Origin: Sediminicola sp047612485
Lineage (GTDB): Bacteria; Bacteroidota; Bacteroidia; Flavobacteriales; Flavobacteriaceae
Assembly: GCA_047612485.1 (NCBI GenBank)
Contig: JBLGAT010000129.1
Span: 1 to 5,972, forward strand
Reading direction: 5' to 3'
Length of the DNA: 5,972 bases
Below, piece by piece: positions 5,288 through 5,972 of the stretch. The first letter of the stretch is position 1; each line of letters opens with the position of its first letter. The translations under genes and the position numbers were made by a program. The notes below the pieces were generated by a model. That model saw only the letters and a list, made by a program, of their open reading frames with translations, was not told where the DNA came from and searched no databases.

Positions 5288-5972
5288 TTATTCTTTTTCC
5301 TGGATCTTACCCCAGGTGTCCCTTAACCCTACCGTTCGGTTGAAGATTAGTTTTTCTGGGGTTGCGTCTTTTTCAATATTAAAATAGCCTAAACGTTGGA
5401 ATTGAAAAATATCTCCAATTTGTGCTTCCTTTAAGCTGGGTTCTACAAAGCCGGTTACAATATCCAATGAATCGGGATTTATGAAATCCATAAAACCCTG
5501 TTCTTTATGTGCATCAGGGGTTGCGTCTGTAAAAAGGCGGTCATACAACCTCACTTCTGCAGGAATTGCATGTGCAACCGAGACCCAATGTAATGTCCCC
5601 TTTACTTTTCTAAGACTTTCTTCGGTACCACTTCCACTCTTACTTTTTGGATCATAGGTACACTGTATTTCAGTAATATTACCAGTTGCATCCTTCGTGC
5701 AGCTTTCAGCCTTTATGATATATCCATTTTTAAGGCGCACTTCACCACCCAGTTTCAACCTAAAAAACTTACGATTGGCCTCTTCCTTAAAGTCATCTTG
5801 TTCAATGTAAAGCTCTCTGGAAAAAGGTATCGTACGGGATCCTGTCGATTCGTCCTCCGGGTTGTTTTCCGCTTCAAGCCATTCTACTTCACCTTCGGGA
5901 TAATTGGTAATGACCAATTTAACCGGATCCAATACGGCCATGACACGGGGCGCTATTTTATTGAGGTGCTCC
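5288..5972 (-). CDS. glnS: Glutamine--tRNA ligase (GlnRS), C-terminal part
   Basis: These are the last 227 residues of a protein that is about 550-560 residues in full; the N-terminal catalytic half lies beyond the right edge. The frame is open to the window end: EHLNKIAPRV precedes the internal Met at 5941, which is not the start. The segment covers the anticodon-binding beta-barrel domains. Hallmarks shared with E. coli GlnRS include the MAVLDPVKLVITNY entry, PFSRELYIEQDDFKEEA, RLKLGGEVRLKNGYIIKAE, KVKGTLHWVSVAHAIPAEV, RLYDRLF, INPDSL, GFVEPSL and the terminal FNRTVGLRDTWGK. GlnRS charges tRNA-Gln directly in the cytoplasm; it acts alongside the GluRS encoded in this window. A clear terminator follows. 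The end is intact and shows no sign of decay. Confidence 0.96.
   Translation of the reverse strand, partial: EHLNKIAPRVMAVLDPVKLVITNYPEGEVEWLEAENNPEDESTGSRTIPFSRELYIEQDDFKEEANRKFFRLKLGGEVRLKNGYIIKAESCTKDATGNITEIQCTYDPKSKSGSGTEESLRKVKGTLHWVSVAHAIPAEVRLYDRLFTDATPDAHKEQGFMDFINPDSLDIVTGFVEPSLKEAQIGDIFQFQRLGYFNIEKDATPEKLIFNRTVGLRDTWGKIQEKE

Overview
The window looks like core chromosome of a marine-type member of the Flavobacteriaceae (Bacteroidota). The evidence is the AT-rich, T/A-run-rich intergenic DNA, the absence of Shine-Dalgarno sequences with A-rich leaders instead, promoters of the TTG / TAnnTTTG type, and protein families typical of this group: a DUF4175 membrane protein, a zinc-less Bacteroidota-type GluRS, DUF6327 and YtxH proteins, and a bacterial GlnRS. 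The genus cannot be fixed from the sequence; the Maribacter/Zobellia/Arenibacter neighbourhood is only a guess.

Layout. Bases 1-973 (minus strand) hold the N-terminal 324 residues of a large DUF4175-family membrane protein, with an apparent TTG start. A divergent intergenic region (974-1308) carries a near-consensus minus-strand promoter for that gene, a possible hairpin/mini-ORF in its leader, an AT-rich tandem repeat, and a plus-strand promoter close to gltX. gltX (1309-2820, GluRS) is followed by a weak terminator and then by an SPFH/Band 7 membrane protein (2996-3949) that resembles plant hypersensitive-induced reaction (HIR) proteins. A strong, probably bidirectional hairpin terminator (3971-4014) separates this plus-strand half from a minus-strand half. 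The minus half has a tight three-gene operon, transcribed YtxH protein (4936-4607), PF07332 holin-like two-helix protein (4600-4250) and DUF6327 protein (4253-4038). Upstream of it lie a gene-free spacer, the glnS terminator (5202-5223) and the C-terminal 227 residues of GlnRS (5972-5288).

Function. Two themes can be seen. One is aminoacylation for glutamate and glutamine: GluRS and GlnRS lie about 2.5 kb apart on opposite strands, so direct Gln-tRNA charging is expected. The other is the envelope: DUF4175, SPFH, YtxH, holin-like and DUF6327 proteins are all membrane or membrane-linked families with little or no assigned role in Bacteroidota. The small three-gene operon has the same general architecture as the Enterobacteria yqjD-yqjE-yqjK genes, which is the most thought-provoking functional lead here.

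I see no mobile element, CRISPR array, rRNA or tRNA gene, or defence system. The window is mostly ordinary housekeeping DNA with several poorly characterised conserved proteins; I did not find convincing evidence of a wholly new system.
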